A DNA stretch of 64,000 nt from Mycolicibacterium novocastrense (GCF_001570485.1 NZ_BCTA01000036.1:186001-250000); one strand, 5' to 3'. Positions 9,211 to 18,154 are shown, counted from the first letter of the stretch. A program made the numbers and translations. Notes: a model not told the origin generated them from the sequence alone.

Positions 9211-10047
9211 TCACGACGCGGGTTGCGTCACGAAGTCGATCAGCTCCTCGACCCGCCCGATCAGCGCGGGCTCGAGGTCGTTCCAGTCCCGCACCCGCCC
9301 GCGGATGCGCTGCCACGCCCGCGCGATGTCGGCCTGATCGGCGGCGGGCCAGCCGAGCGCGCGGCACACGCCCGTCTTCCAATCGATGCCCTTCGGAATG
9401 ACGGGCCACGTCTCGACGCCGAGCCGCTCGGGTTTGACGGCCTGCCAGATGTCGATGAACGGGTGCCCGACGACCAGGGTGTGGGCGCCGCCGGGGCCGC
9501 GCCGGACCGCGTCCGCGATGCGTGCCTCCTTCGACCCCGAGACCAGGTGGTCGACGAGGACGCCGAGCCGGCGGCCGGGCCCGGGCCGGAAGTCCTCGAC
9601 GATGGTCACGAGATCGTCGATGCCGCCGAGGTGTTCGACGACGACGCCCTCGATCCGCAGATCGTCACCCCAGACCTGTTCGACGAGTTCGGCGTCGTGC
9701 CGGCCCTCGACGTAGATGCGGCTGGCCAGCGCGACCTTGGCCCGCGCGCCGTGCACCGCGACGGATCCCGACGCGGTTCGGGTGGTCGTGGGTGCGGCCC
9801 GGCGGGGCGCGGTCAGGATCACCGGCTTGCCGTCGATCAGGTAGCCCGGCCCGACAGGAAACGGCTTGCGCCGTCCGTTGCGGTCTTCCAGTTCCATGCG
9901 GCCGTATTCGACACGGACGATGGCGCCGACGTATCCGGTCTGCGCGTCCTCGACGACCAGCCCGATCTCGGCCGGTTGTTCGGTGGAGCGAACCTTCCGC
10001 GGGTGCGGATTGTTGGCCAGGATGTCGGAGCCATATCGATCAGCCAC
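9211..10047 (-). CDS. DUF3097 family protein with TOPRIM-like region
   Basis: A 278-residue actinobacterial protein of unknown function. From about residue 110, RIYVEGRHDAELVEQVWGDDLR and, later, GRRLGVLVDHLVSGSKE resemble the glutamate and aspartate motifs of TOPRIM nucleotidyl-transfer/hydrolase domains, which suggests nucleic-acid handling; this is inference. A C-terminal KGIDWKTGVCRALGWP segment is also characteristic. The GTG at 10047 gives VADRYGSDILANN, the N-terminus I recall for homologues. Another GTG at 10101 would add 18 residues; neither start has a strong ribosome-binding site. It lies 20 bases downstream of rarA's start and may share its transcript. Confidence 0.72.
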   Translation of the reverse strand: MADRYGSDILANNPHPRKVRSTEQPAEIGLVVEDAQTGYVGAIVRVEYGRMELEDRNGRRKPFPVGPGYLIDGKPVILTAPRRAAPTTTRTASGSVAVHGARAKVALASRIYVEGRHDAELVEQVWGDDLRIEGVVVEHLGGIDDLVTIVEDFRPGPGRRLGVLVDHLVSGSKEARIADAVRRGPGGAHTLVVGHPFIDIWQAVKPERLGVETWPVIPKGIDWKTGVCRALGWPAADQADIARAWQRIRGRVRDWNDLEPALIGRVEELIDFVTQPAS

Positions 10048-10166
10048 CGGGCGATCGTAGGGCCGCCTCTCGCCGTCGACGGACCAAAGTGTTTCCGACA
10101 CGCCGAGATGTCGGGTGGCCCACGTCCGCGCGCGGAAGCCGACAGCGCGTCGGCGACAATGCGGGC

Positions 10167-10967
10167 GTGACGGATCTTGCTCGATACGGACCTTGGGCGG
10201 TGATCGCCGGCGGCTCGGAAGGTGTCGGCGCCGAATTCGCCCACCAGCTCGCCCGCGCGGGCTTCAACCTCGTGCTGATCGCGCGCAAACCCGATCCGCT
10301 CGAGCAGACGGCCGAGGCTTGTCGCCGCAGCGGCGTGGAGGTGCGCACCCTAGCCGTCGACCTGACCTCACCCGACGCGATGGAACGCACCGTGGCGGTC
10401 ACCGGTGACGTCGAGGTCGGCCTCCTGATCTACAACGCCGGAGCCAACACCTGCAGCGAGCAGTTCCTCGATGCCGGCCTCGCTGACTTTCAGAAGGTGA
10501 TCGACCTGAATGTCGGCACGATGCTCGCGATGGTGCAGCACTTCGGCCGTCCGATGCGTGAGCGCCGCCGCGGAGGCATCTTGATGGTGGGGTCGATGGC
10601 CGGCTATCTCGGCTCCGAGCGCCATACGGTCTATGGCGGGGTGAAGGCGTTCGGCCGGATCTTCGCCGAGAGCCTGTGGCTCGAATTGCGTGAGTATGAC
10701 GTGCACGTGCTCGAACTGGTCCTGGGCGTGACCCGCACACCGGCGATGGAGCGGGTGGGCTTGAACTTCGACGTGCCCGGTATGCGAGTGGCCGATCCCG
10801 CCGATGTGGCGCGAGAAGGTCTGGAGCAGTTGGCCAATGGGCCCGTACATGTCGCGGGCGGTAACGCCGATGACGTCGCACGCCGTAACGACCCGGACCG
10901 CGCGAAGGTAGTGCTGCGCACGCACGAGTTCATGCAGAAGCTGCTGGGCGAGAGGGGAACCCGATGA
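10167..10967 (+). CDS. Short-chain dehydrogenase/reductase
   Basis: A 266-residue classical-type SDR. The Rossmann motif is degenerate but recognisable as AVIAGGSEGVGAEFAHQLA, followed by LIYNAG (NNAG equivalent), the catalytic serine region ILMVGSMAGYLG, and YGGVKAFGR, which replaces the usual YxxxK. Substrate unknown. The C-terminal 40 residues (DPADVAREGLEQLANGP) resemble KR-type SDRs that act on acyl chains. The GTG at 10167 is the first start that preserves the whole Rossmann strand. The gene overlaps the following SnoaL-like gene by ATGA, so both are likely one operon. The divergent neighbour is the DUF3097 gene. Confidence 0.8.
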   Translation: MTDLARYGPWAVIAGGSEGVGAEFAHQLARAGFNLVLIARKPDPLEQTAEACRRSGVEVRTLAVDLTSPDAMERTVAVTGDVEVGLLIYNAGANTCSEQFLDAGLADFQKVIDLNVGTMLAMVQHFGRPMRERRRGGILMVGSMAGYLGSERHTVYGGVKAFGRIFAESLWLELREYDVHVLELVLGVTRTPAMERVGLNFDVPGMRVADPADVAREGLEQLANGPVHVAGGNADDVARRNDPDRAKVVLRTHEFMQKLLGERGTR

Positions 10968-11437
10968 CCGAGTTGGCGGACCTGGAGCGGCGGCTCGCCC
11001 GCATCGAGGACGAGCGCGCGATCGAACGGCTGATCGCGTCCTACGGTCCGCTGGTGGACGCCGGCGAAGCCGATGCGGCAGCAGACCTCTGGGCCGACGA
11101 CGGCAGCTACGACGTCGAGGGTTGGCACATGGCGGGCCGTGAGGAGGTCGCGGCGATGGTGCGCTCCGGCGCCCACCAGGGTTTGATCCGTCGCGGTTGC
11201 TGCCACTTCCTTGGGCCCGCGGTGGTCACGGTGGACGGCGACGATGCGGTCGCGGTCTGCGAGTCGCTGTTGGTGACGCGCCACGACGACGGTTTCGCGG
11301 TATCCCGGGCAGGGGCCAACCACTTTCGGTTGCGCCGCAGCGACGGGCGGTGGGTCATCGTCGAACGGCGGACCCGTCAGCTCGACGGCGGCGCCGAGGC
11401 GCGCGAGCTGTTGGCCACGGGTGTGGCAGGGCGGTGA
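10964..11437 (+). CDS. SnoaL-like / NTF2-fold protein
   Basis: A 157-residue protein of the nuclear-transport-factor-2 superfamily. The opening RIEDERAIERLIASYGPLVDAGEADAAADLWADDGSYDV is the signature of the SnoaL_4/ring-hydroxylating beta-subunit-like group, and WVIVERRTRQLDG closes the sheet. Such proteins are small-molecule isomerases, dehydratases or ligand binders; the substrate here is unknown. Its start lies in the stop of the SDR gene (ATGA), suggesting that both act on the same compound. It is followed by an intergenic inverted-repeat element. Confidence 0.78.
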   Translation: MTELADLERRLARIEDERAIERLIASYGPLVDAGEADAAADLWADDGSYDVEGWHMAGREEVAAMVRSGAHQGLIRRGCCHFLGPAVVTVDGDDAVAVCESLLVTRHDDGFAVSRAGANHFRLRRSDGRWVIVERRTRQLDGGAEARELLATGVAGR

Positions 11438-11444
11438 CTCAACC

Positions 11445-11505
11445 GGCGCGAGCGACCGCGAGATGACAACGTTGCGCGGCGTGTTGCGTGCAGACACGGC
11501 CGCTC
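11445..11505. repeat. Intergenic inverted-repeat element, copy A
   Basis: GCGAGCG at 11445-11451 and CGCTCGC at 11499-11505 enclose a GTTGCG/CGTGCAGACAC-rich core. A second related copy lies at 50721-50782, with the shared order GCGAGCG, CGCGG, CGTGC(G)(C)AGACAC, CGCTCGCG. Both copies sit between convergent genes. A small dispersed repeat or terminator-like structure is the likely interpretation. Confidence 0.5.
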
Positions 11506-11541
11506 GCGGAGGTGGTGAGGGTGCTCGCGGTGGTGGTGGGA

Positions 11542-12570
11542 CTAGGTGTGGGTGATCTCGTCGACCACGGTGTGGACGAACCGCATCTTCTCGAGCACCG
11601 GGACGGGCAGCACAAACGGGTACACATCGTCCTTGCCCATCGAGCGGTTGAGCATGTTCAGCGCCCACGACAGCGGCAGCCACATGTCGATGATCGCATC
11701 GAAGCTGCTCGGCCCCAGCACCTTTCGTTCGAACGTCGCCGCCGCGGGCGCCACCCCGAACGCGGCGGCGGTGTCGAGGGTGTCGCGGATGTGCAGATAA
11801 TGCGCGAACGTCTCCGCCCAGTCCTCGGCCGGATGCATGGTGGCGTAGGAGGAGACGTAGGTCTCCCCCCAGTTATCGGGCGGGCCCTCGTTGTAATGGC
11901 GGTCCAGCGCCGCCTGGTAATCGGCGTCGGGGTCGCCGAACAACTCGCGGAACCGGGCGTCGTAGTCGGGTGACACGCTGACCAGGCGGTAGTAGTAATA
12001 GTGCCCCACCTCGTGGCGGAAGTGGCCGAGCAGCGTGCGGTACGGCTCGTCCATCGCCTTGCGCAACTGCTCACGGTGCACATCGTCGCCCTCGGCGAGA
12101 TCCAATGTGATGACACCGTTTTCGTGACCGGTGAATACTTTCTGGTGCTCGCTGGAGAGCAGGTCGAAGGCCAGGCCGTAGTCGGGATCCTCGTCACGGC
12201 CGACGATCGGCAGCTTGAGCTCGTACAGTTCGACCAACAACCGCCGCTTGGCGCGCTCGGCATCGGCGAACGCCGCGAGCGCCTTGGTGTCGGAGTCCTG
12301 GGGCCGGGTGCGGGTGAGGCTGCACGACTCACACAGCTTGTGGATCGGGCCCTTCTCCACCAGCCAATTGCATTCCGCCAGATGCATGTTCGCGCACAGT
12401 TGATACTTCTCGCCGTCGACGAAGCCGGCGTGGTTCTGCTCGTCCCCGGTGGCGATGACCAACAGCGCCATGTCGTCGAGGGAGAACCCCAGCGGTTTAC
12501 CGCACGACAAGCACAACGAGTTCTCGAACGCCAGGCGCTGTCCGCAATTGGGGCACAGGAAGTCACGCAT
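11542..12570 (-). CDS. Putative zinc-binding metallopeptidase (Rv2568c-like)
   Basis: A 342-residue protein. It starts with a zinc-ribbon-like CPNCGQ...CLSCGK and later has further Cys pairs (C-x(6)-C and CESCSL). The central motif is FRHEVGHYYYY, an HExGH metallopeptidase-like site, followed by SSYATMHPAEDWAETFAHYLHI, which could supply a third ligand. The family has been called DUF2248/zinc-binding metallopeptidase; no substrate is known. It is the last gene of a three-gene minus-strand operon with the transglutaminase and ATP-grasp genes, overlapping the former by 8 bases. The operon context suggests a peptide- or protein-modification pathway. Confidence 0.82.
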   Translation of the reverse strand: MRDFLCPNCGQRLAFENSLCLSCGKPLGFSLDDMALLVIATGDEQNHAGFVDGEKYQLCANMHLAECNWLVEKGPIHKLCESCSLTRTRPQDSDTKALAAFADAERAKRRLLVELYELKLPIVGRDEDPDYGLAFDLLSSEHQKVFTGHENGVITLDLAEGDDVHREQLRKAMDEPYRTLLGHFRHEVGHYYYYRLVSVSPDYDARFRELFGDPDADYQAALDRHYNEGPPDNWGETYVSSYATMHPAEDWAETFAHYLHIRDTLDTAAAFGVAPAAATFERKVLGPSSFDAIIDMWLPLSWALNMLNRSMGKDDVYPFVLPVPVLEKMRFVHTVVDEITHT

Positions 12571-13495
12571 GCAGCACTCCCCCCTCGAACGGTTCGACGT
12601 CGACGGAGACGTCGATCTCGCTGCTCTGCGAGTCGGTGTAGATGATGCCGCGCAACGGCGGGACGTCGGCGTAGTCGCGGCCGTACCCGACGGTGATGTA
12701 GCGCTCGTCGACCATCTGGTCGTTGGTGGGATCCAGGCCCAACCACTGGTTCTGCGGTGTCCACACGGCGGCCCACGCGTGGGTCGCGTCGATACCGATC
12801 ATCCGTTCCTTCCCGGGCGGTGGATCGGTCGCCAGATAACCGGACACATAACTGGCGGCCAACCCGTTGGCGCGCAGGCAGGCGATGGCCAGCCGTGCGA
12901 AGTCCTGACATACCCCTTCGCGTGCCGCCAAAACCTGGCTGACCTGAGTGGACACCGTCGTCGATCCCGATCGGTAGGTGAAATCGGAGTAGATGCGGTG
13001 CGTCAGGTCCTCCAGCGCGTCGATCAGCGGCCGTTCCGGCTCGAAACTCGCTGCGGCGTAATCGCGTAGGGCCGGCGTGATCTCCGGCGGTTGCAGGTCG
13101 AGGGTGAACTCGGTCGCCAACGCCGCGTCCACGCCGACGGGGCGGGCGATCTCCCACGGCGCCAACGCCGAACCGGCCCCGTACAGCGTGGGCGGCGGTG
13201 GGTCGACTTCGACCACCGAGCGGCTGGTCACCGTCAGCGCCCGGTGACGTTCGGTGACGTGGAAGTACGAGCTGATGTTGCCGTAGACGTCGCGACTGGT
13301 GGAGCTGTCGGCGGCCGGCGGATCGATCTCGAGCTCGTGCGACAGGCAGCGCTGCCGCTCGGTGTCCCGTGGGGCCAGGAAGCCGCGGCCGTAGGAACTG
13401 GTGACATCGGCGGCGTAGCGGTACACGGTGCGGTGCATGATGCGGTAGATGCGGCTGGCGGCCGACGAGGTCGGGCCGTCCGGGAAGGCGGTCAT
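12563..13495 (-). CDS. Transglutaminase-like cysteine protease family protein (Rv2569c-like)
   Basis: A 310-residue protein of the bacterial transglutaminase-like family. An N-terminal beta domain (HRTVYRYAADVTSSYGRGFL) is followed by the papain-like core. The catalytic Cys lies in AREGVCQDFARL, His in GIDATHAWAAVW, and Asp in LGLDPTNDQ, so the triad is intact. Members are predicted to cleave or form isopeptide/amide bonds, and they are usually linked to ATP-grasp/alpha-E genes as here. The ATG at 13495 lies in the stop of the ATP-grasp gene (ATGA), while the end overlaps the metallopeptidase start by 8 bases, indicating tight translational coupling. Confidence 0.87.
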   Translation of the reverse strand: MTAFPDGPTSSAASRIYRIMHRTVYRYAADVTSSYGRGFLAPRDTERQRCLSHELEIDPPAADSSTSRDVYGNISSYFHVTERHRALTVTSRSVVEVDPPPPTLYGAGSALAPWEIARPVGVDAALATEFTLDLQPPEITPALRDYAAASFEPERPLIDALEDLTHRIYSDFTYRSGSTTVSTQVSQVLAAREGVCQDFARLAIACLRANGLAASYVSGYLATDPPPGKERMIGIDATHAWAAVWTPQNQWLGLDPTNDQMVDERYITVGYGRDYADVPPLRGIIYTDSQSSEIDVSVDVEPFEGGVLHA

Positions 13496-16152
13496 GGCAT
13501 CAACCTTCGCTCGTCCTTGCCCCACAGGTGCTGCATCCCGCCGGGCAGCGACAGATGGGTCGCGGTGATGACGTTGGCCAACTCGCGGAGGTCGGCATGC
13601 ATCCCGTCGAGCAGCTCGGCCAGCTCGGCTCGCCTGCCGTTCACGATCTCCTCCAGGTCATCGGGGTCGAGTCGCCGTAGCCGGGTACCGATCTCGTCGA
13701 CCATCCGCTCGGCCCGAGACGATCCCGAGGAACCGGGCAGCGCCTTGAGATCCGTGCGTAGCCGCTCCAGCTGGTAGGCCAGCGAGCGTGGGTTGTCGGC
13801 GTCGAACAGCACGAGGTCGGCGACTGCGGACACGCTGACCTTGCCGAGCATGCGGCGCCGGTAGATGATCGCCGACTCACACACCACCAGAGTCGATTCG
13901 GTGATGGCCTGTTCGGCGCCGGGGTTACGGGCGGTGGTCAGCGTTGCACTCAGCAACGCGGTGAGGTTCAGCCCGCGTTCGATGCGCTTGCCGATGTCCA
14001 TCATCGTCCAGCTGACGTCGCGGATCATCGACTCCGCCGCCACGCCCGACAGTGCCAGCATGCCCGCGAGGGTCAGGCTGGCCGTTGCGGTGAGGAACGC
14101 CTCGCCCTCGGCCTGCGAATCGGGCGGCTCGTCGGCGGGACGGCCGGACGATGACGCGGGTGGATGAAGCAGCGCCCGTTCGACAGCGGCCAGCACCATC
14201 CAGGTGTCGTTGGACATCTGGTCGCGCACCGAACGGGTGAGCAGGCCCAGACGTTCGACGGACTGCGCCAACGAGCCCGGGCGGTGCCGGTCTGCGGTCA
14301 ACGACCACAGGGTCGACTGGGCGGTGGCGATCAGCTCCGCGTCGTCACCGTCGGCGCCGGTGTCGGTACCGGTTTGGTGGCCCAGCGCGGTCAGCAACAC
14401 CGGCACGCATTCGCTGCCGTCCATGTCTCGGCGGTAATGGAATTCGTGGTAGCGCTCCCTGGTCACGGTGAGCAGCCTCGCCATGTGCTCGGCGCGTTCG
14501 GCGTAGCGTCCCACCCAGAACATGTCGGCCAGCACGCGCGGCGAGCTCACCGCCCGCGTCGGGCTCGGCGTGATTGCGGGCAGATCGACCGGCGAAACCC
14601 GCTCCACGGTGCCCCGCTCCGGTGCCCGAACCCAGACATCCTTGGCCGCAACGGTGTTCAGTGTGTACGCCACGTCGCCCGGCGCCAGTACGTAGCCGAG
14701 GCCGCCGATCATCGGCGCATACCCGCCGCGCTGTGCCACGGTGAACAGCCGCATGCCGACGTTCGCTGCAGACAGCGCACCCGAACTGACGATGCTTGGC
14801 GCAGAGGAGAACTCGGGTAGTTCCTGGCCGACCCACTGCCACGGCGTTGCTTCGATGCACGCGCTCAGCTGGCGGCGCTGCTCGGCGGACAGGGCCGGGC
14901 CGACGATCGGGCGGCCACCGGTCACCGGCCTGATCAACAGCGACGACAGGTGAGCGACCAGGTGCGAGCGCTCGGTGCCGTTGCCGCCCCAGTACATCGG
15001 CGTGGTGTCGAGCATCGGTGACTCGCCGAGCAACACCTCCGAGAGTTCAGGCAGAAACCGCTGCAGCCCGGGGCTTTCGAGGATGCCGCTGCCCAACGTG
15101 TTGACCACGGCGACCGTGCCACGGCGCAGCGCCTCGACCAGACCGGCGACTCCGATCCGTGAGTCCGAACGCAGATCCAGCGGATCGACGAAGTCCGCGT
15201 CCACCCGGCGCAGCACGACGTCGACGCGCTTGAGCGTTCCCATCGAGCGCATCCACAGCTTGCCGTCGCGCACGACGAGGTCGGCGCTCTCCACCAGCGG
15301 GAAGCCGAGCACGCCGGCCAGATACGCCTGGTCGAAGGCGGTCTCGGAGTGAATGCCGGGGCTGAGCACCACCACCGTGGGCTCCTCGGCCGACTCGGGG
15401 GCGGCGTCGATGAGCGCCAGTCGCAGCGCCTGCGCCCACGGAGACGCCGGCCGCGGGCCGATCCGTTCGTAGAGGTCGGGAACGGCGTGCGCCACCACGC
15501 GCCGGTCCGCCAGCGCGTAGCCCGCCCCCGAGGGTGCCTGCGTCCAGTCGGCGTTGACGCGGAAACCGCCGTCGCCGACACGGCTGACGTCGCAGCCGTG
15601 CAGAAACAGCTGGTGGCGGCCGGGGATGTCGATGCCCCGCGCGGCCCGCACATAGCCGGGATGGGCGAAGAGAAGCGCAGCGGGCAGCACGCCGCTGGTG
15701 ATCGACAGCTGAGGCCCGTACAGGTCGGTCAGGACCGCATCGAGAAGTCGGGAGCGCTGCAGCAGACCGGATTCCAGCGTGTTCCACTCGTCGGCAGAGA
15801 CCACCAGGGGCAACGCGTCGAGATGCCAGGGTCCCGGTTCCGCGGGCTCATGGCCGTCGGGGCCGGCCTGGCCGACCACCGAACCGCGCCCGTCGACCGA
15901 GACGTAGGTGATGCCGTCGTTGTCGACCAGGCTGCGCACCACGTCACTCAGCTGCGCCAGGCCGGGGCGGCCACGCCCGGCGACGCATTCGGCCAACTCC
16001 TGCCACCCCGGGCGGATATCGCCTGCGGCGTCGACGAACTCGTCGTAGCCGCTGCCCGCGCCCGGTCGCACGTCGAACAGCGCCTGCTGAACGCGCGCGG
16101 TGCGGTACCTACCCAGCAGGTCGTCGGGCGGGTGGTGTAGCGGTAATGCCAT
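13492..16152 (-). CDS. Fusion of circularly permuted type 2 ATP-grasp and alpha-E domains (Rv2567-like)
   Basis: An 886-residue two-domain protein. The N-terminal about 480 residues form a circularly permuted ATP-grasp ligase (LFLHGCDVSRVGDGGFRVNADWTQAP; VVVLSPGIHSETAFDQAYLA). The C-terminal about 360 residues are the helical alpha-E domain (FWVGRYAERAEHMARLL; MIRDVSWTMMDIGKRIERGLNL). Such proteins are predicted amide-bond ligases working with a transglutaminase; the product is not known. In many bacteria the two domains are separate genes, so the fusion is a mycobacterial-type arrangement. The ATG at 16152 gives MALPLHHPPDDLLGRYR; an upstream in-frame start adds 22 unconserved residues. It heads the three-gene operon. 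Confidence 0.85.
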   Translation of the reverse strand: MALPLHHPPDDLLGRYRTARVQQALFDVRPGAGSGYDEFVDAAGDIRPGWQELAECVAGRGRPGLAQLSDVVRSLVDNDGITYVSVDGRGSVVGQAGPDGHEPAEPGPWHLDALPLVVSADEWNTLESGLLQRSRLLDAVLTDLYGPQLSITSGVLPAALLFAHPGYVRAARGIDIPGRHQLFLHGCDVSRVGDGGFRVNADWTQAPSGAGYALADRRVVAHAVPDLYERIGPRPASPWAQALRLALIDAAPESAEEPTVVVLSPGIHSETAFDQAYLAGVLGFPLVESADLVVRDGKLWMRSMGTLKRVDVVLRRVDADFVDPLDLRSDSRIGVAGLVEALRRGTVAVVNTLGSGILESPGLQRFLPELSEVLLGESPMLDTTPMYWGGNGTERSHLVAHLSSLLIRPVTGGRPIVGPALSAEQRRQLSACIEATPWQWVGQELPEFSSAPSIVSSGALSAANVGMRLFTVAQRGGYAPMIGGLGYVLAPGDVAYTLNTVAAKDVWVRAPERGTVERVSPVDLPAITPSPTRAVSSPRVLADMFWVGRYAERAEHMARLLTVTRERYHEFHYRRDMDGSECVPVLLTALGHQTGTDTGADGDDAELIATAQSTLWSLTADRHRPGSLAQSVERLGLLTRSVRDQMSNDTWMVLAAVERALLHPPASSSGRPADEPPDSQAEGEAFLTATASLTLAGMLALSGVAAESMIRDVSWTMMDIGKRIERGLNLTALLSATLTTARNPGAEQAITESTLVVCESAIIYRRRMLGKVSVSAVADLVLFDADNPRSLAYQLERLRTDLKALPGSSGSSRAERMVDEIGTRLRRLDPDDLEEIVNGRRAELAELLDGMHADLRELANVITATHLSLPGGMQHLWGKDERRLMP

Positions 16153-16227
16153 CAATGCAGAACCGTAACCGGTGATCGCCGAATGTGGCGGGACGGCACT
16201 CTTGGCGCGAGACCCCACCGCCGGGGC

Positions 16228-16695
16228 TCACCGCTTCAGCCGTACCGCGAGTTCCTCGGGCGGGACGCGGTGGCCGTCGGCGCAGCGGATCTCGACGGTG
16301 GCCTCCGCGCCACAGCCCCGGTGCGCGAGGCGCAACGGCGTGCGGTTGGGCAGATGGCGGCGTCCCCACTCGAACATCGCCCAGACCACCGGCATGAACT
16401 CGCGGCCCGCCTCGGTGAGCACGTACTCGTCGCGGCTGCGCTGACCCGGCTCCTGATAGGGCTGGCGCTCCAGCAGACCGGCCTCCACCAGGTCCGAAAG
16501 CCGGGCTGCGGCGGCAGCTTTGGTGATCCCGACCCGGCGCCAGAAGTCCTCGAAGCGGGTGGTGCCGTAGTAGGCCTCGCGCATGATGAGCATCGCCGAC
16601 TTGGTGCCCGCCACCGCCATCGTCTTCTCGATGGGGCACTCCCCGACCGCCGACCAGGCATCCCGGTCGGCCAGCCTCCCCTGCAGAACTGTCAT
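16228..16695 (-). CDS. HxlR-family transcriptional regulator
   Basis: A 155-residue winged-helix regulator. The signature CPIEKTMAVAGTKSAMLIMREAYYGTTRFEDFWRRVGITKAAAAARLSDLVEAGLLER is the HxlR fold with the canonical single cysteine near the N-terminus (C23-P-I). HxlR proteins often sense electrophiles or redox state and control a divergent gene; here that is the thiolase. The ATG at 16695 has GGTGA about 6 bases upstream and is preferred to a GTG at 16704. A palindrome between the two genes is the likely operator. Confidence 0.88.
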   Translation of the reverse strand: MTVLQGRLADRDAWSAVGECPIEKTMAVAGTKSAMLIMREAYYGTTRFEDFWRRVGITKAAAAARLSDLVEAGLLERQPYQEPGQRSRDEYVLTEAGREFMPVVWAMFEWGRRHLPNRTPLRLAHRGCGAEATVEIRCADGHRVPPEELAVRLKR

Positions 16696-16726
16696 GGAAT
16701 TCACCGTACCCCTGAGTTGTTATCGC

Positions 16727-16753
16727 TATACCTAGCTGCTATAGCTGGGTATA
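16727..16753. promoter_or_regulatory. Candidate HxlR operator between divergent genes
   Basis: TATACCTAGCT at 16727-16737 and AGCTGGGTATA at 16743-16753 form an 11-bp inverted repeat with one mismatch and a 5-base spacer (GCTAT). It lies midway between the HxlR start at 16695 and the thiolase start at 16790, the usual place for an autoregulatory site that also controls the neighbour. Confidence 0.6.
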
Positions 16754-16789
16754 GACAAGTTCACTCAGCGTGGAGGCTAGGAGACAGCA

Positions 16790-17971
16790 ATGTCGGGATT
16801 CTCAGGTCGGGACGCCGTCATCGTCGGAGCGGTTCGCACACCGGTCGGAAAGGGCAAGCCGAACGGGGCGCTGCACGACGTGCTGCCCGTGGACCTGCTC
16901 GCGCACAGTCTCAGGGAACTGGTGGCCAGGACCGGCATCGACCCGGTGCAGATCGACGACGTCATCGCCGGGGCGGTCACCCAGGTCGGCGATCAGGCGG
17001 TCAACATCGCGCGCAATGCCGCTCTGGGCGCCGGGTTCCCCGAATCGGTACCCGGTACGACGGTCGACCGCCAGTGCGGCAGCAGCCAGCAGGCCATCCA
17101 CTTCGCCGCCCAGGGCGTCATCTCGGGCGCCTACGACATCGTCGTCGCCGCCGGTGTGGAATCGATGTCGCGGGTACCGATGGGCTCCAGCGTGCTACCC
17201 GGCAGCGACCCGTTCGGCGCGATGGCCCAGCGCTACCCCGAAGGCCTTGTGCCACAGGGCATCAGCGCTGAGTTGATCGCCGCGAAATGGGGTCTGTCGC
17301 GTCAGCAGCTCGACGAGTTCTCGGCGGGCAGCCATGAGAAAGCCGCGGCCGCGACCAAGGAGGGCCGCTTCGACAACGAACTGATCCCGGTCGCGGGTCT
17401 CACCACCGACGAGATCATCCGGCCCGGCACGACCGTCGACACGCTGGCCGCGCTCAAACCGGCGTTCTACAACCCCGCCTACGAGCAGCGGTTCGGCCAG
17501 ATCGGCTGGAAAATCACCCCGGGCAACTCGTCGCCGCTGTCGGACGGCAGCGCGGCGGTGCTGATCACCACCAGCGAGGTGGCCGCGCGTCTGGGTCTGC
17601 GTCCGCTCGCCCGTATCCACTCGATGACCGTCGTCGGCTCCGATCCGCTCTACATGCTGACCGGTGTCATCCCCGCGACGGAGAAGGTGCTGCAGCGTGC
17701 CGGGCTCACCCTCGCCGACATCGACCTGTTCGAGGTCAACGAGGCGTTCGCCCCCGTCGTGCTGTCCTGGGCACAGGACACCGGAGCCGATCTCGCCAAG
17801 ACGAACGTCAACGGCGGCGCGATCGCCATCGGTCATCCGCTGGGTGCGTCCGGCGCGCGCATCATGACGACGATGGTCAACGCGCTCGAGCAGCGCGGCG
17901 GTCGCTACGCCCTGCAGACGATGTGTGAGGGCGGCGGCATGGCCAACGCCACCATCATCGAGCGGCTGTAG
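16790..17971 (+). CDS. Acetyl-CoA C-acetyltransferase (thiolase)
   Basis: A complete 393-residue thiolase that condenses two acetyl-CoA or cleaves 3-ketoacyl-CoA. The nucleophile cysteine is in TVDRQCGSSQQAI, the catalytic His in GGAIAIGHPLGASGAR, and the second cysteine in YALQTMCEGGGMANA. The start has strong SD sequences (GGAGG and AGGAG) in the 20 bases before ATG 16790. It is divergent from the HxlR gene, which probably controls it. About 3.9 kb downstream lies a decayed 3' copy of a related thiolase, so this gene marks the left edge of an inserted island. Its own GC content matches the host. Confidence 0.93.
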   Translation: MSGFSGRDAVIVGAVRTPVGKGKPNGALHDVLPVDLLAHSLRELVARTGIDPVQIDDVIAGAVTQVGDQAVNIARNAALGAGFPESVPGTTVDRQCGSSQQAIHFAAQGVISGAYDIVVAAGVESMSRVPMGSSVLPGSDPFGAMAQRYPEGLVPQGISAELIAAKWGLSRQQLDEFSAGSHEKAAAATKEGRFDNELIPVAGLTTDEIIRPGTTVDTLAALKPAFYNPAYEQRFGQIGWKITPGNSSPLSDGSAAVLITTSEVAARLGLRPLARIHSMTVVGSDPLYMLTGVIPATEKVLQRAGLTLADIDLFEVNEAFAPVVLSWAQDTGADLAKTNVNGGAIAIGHPLGASGARIMTTMVNALEQRGGRYALQTMCEGGGMANATIIERL

Positions 17972-18154
17972 TCAGCGATCCCCCTCGAGTGCTCCCGGGA
18001 GTAGCAGTACGGTGCCGCACGACTATGGCGAGAACTTCGACAGAGACACAATCCCAGCCCCTGATCGCCGCTAGGCCCGAAGTGGCAAACGGGCATCGGG
18101 AATGGGTATGCCCGCGAGCGAGAGAAGAAGGTGTCTCCCCGCAGGCGTCTGTTG

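Noticed and set aside
9522..10166. N-terminal extension of the SDR frame across the DUF3097 gene
   Set aside because: The extension is antisense to DUF3097 coding sequence and arginine-rich; the Rossmann fold begins at GTG 10167.
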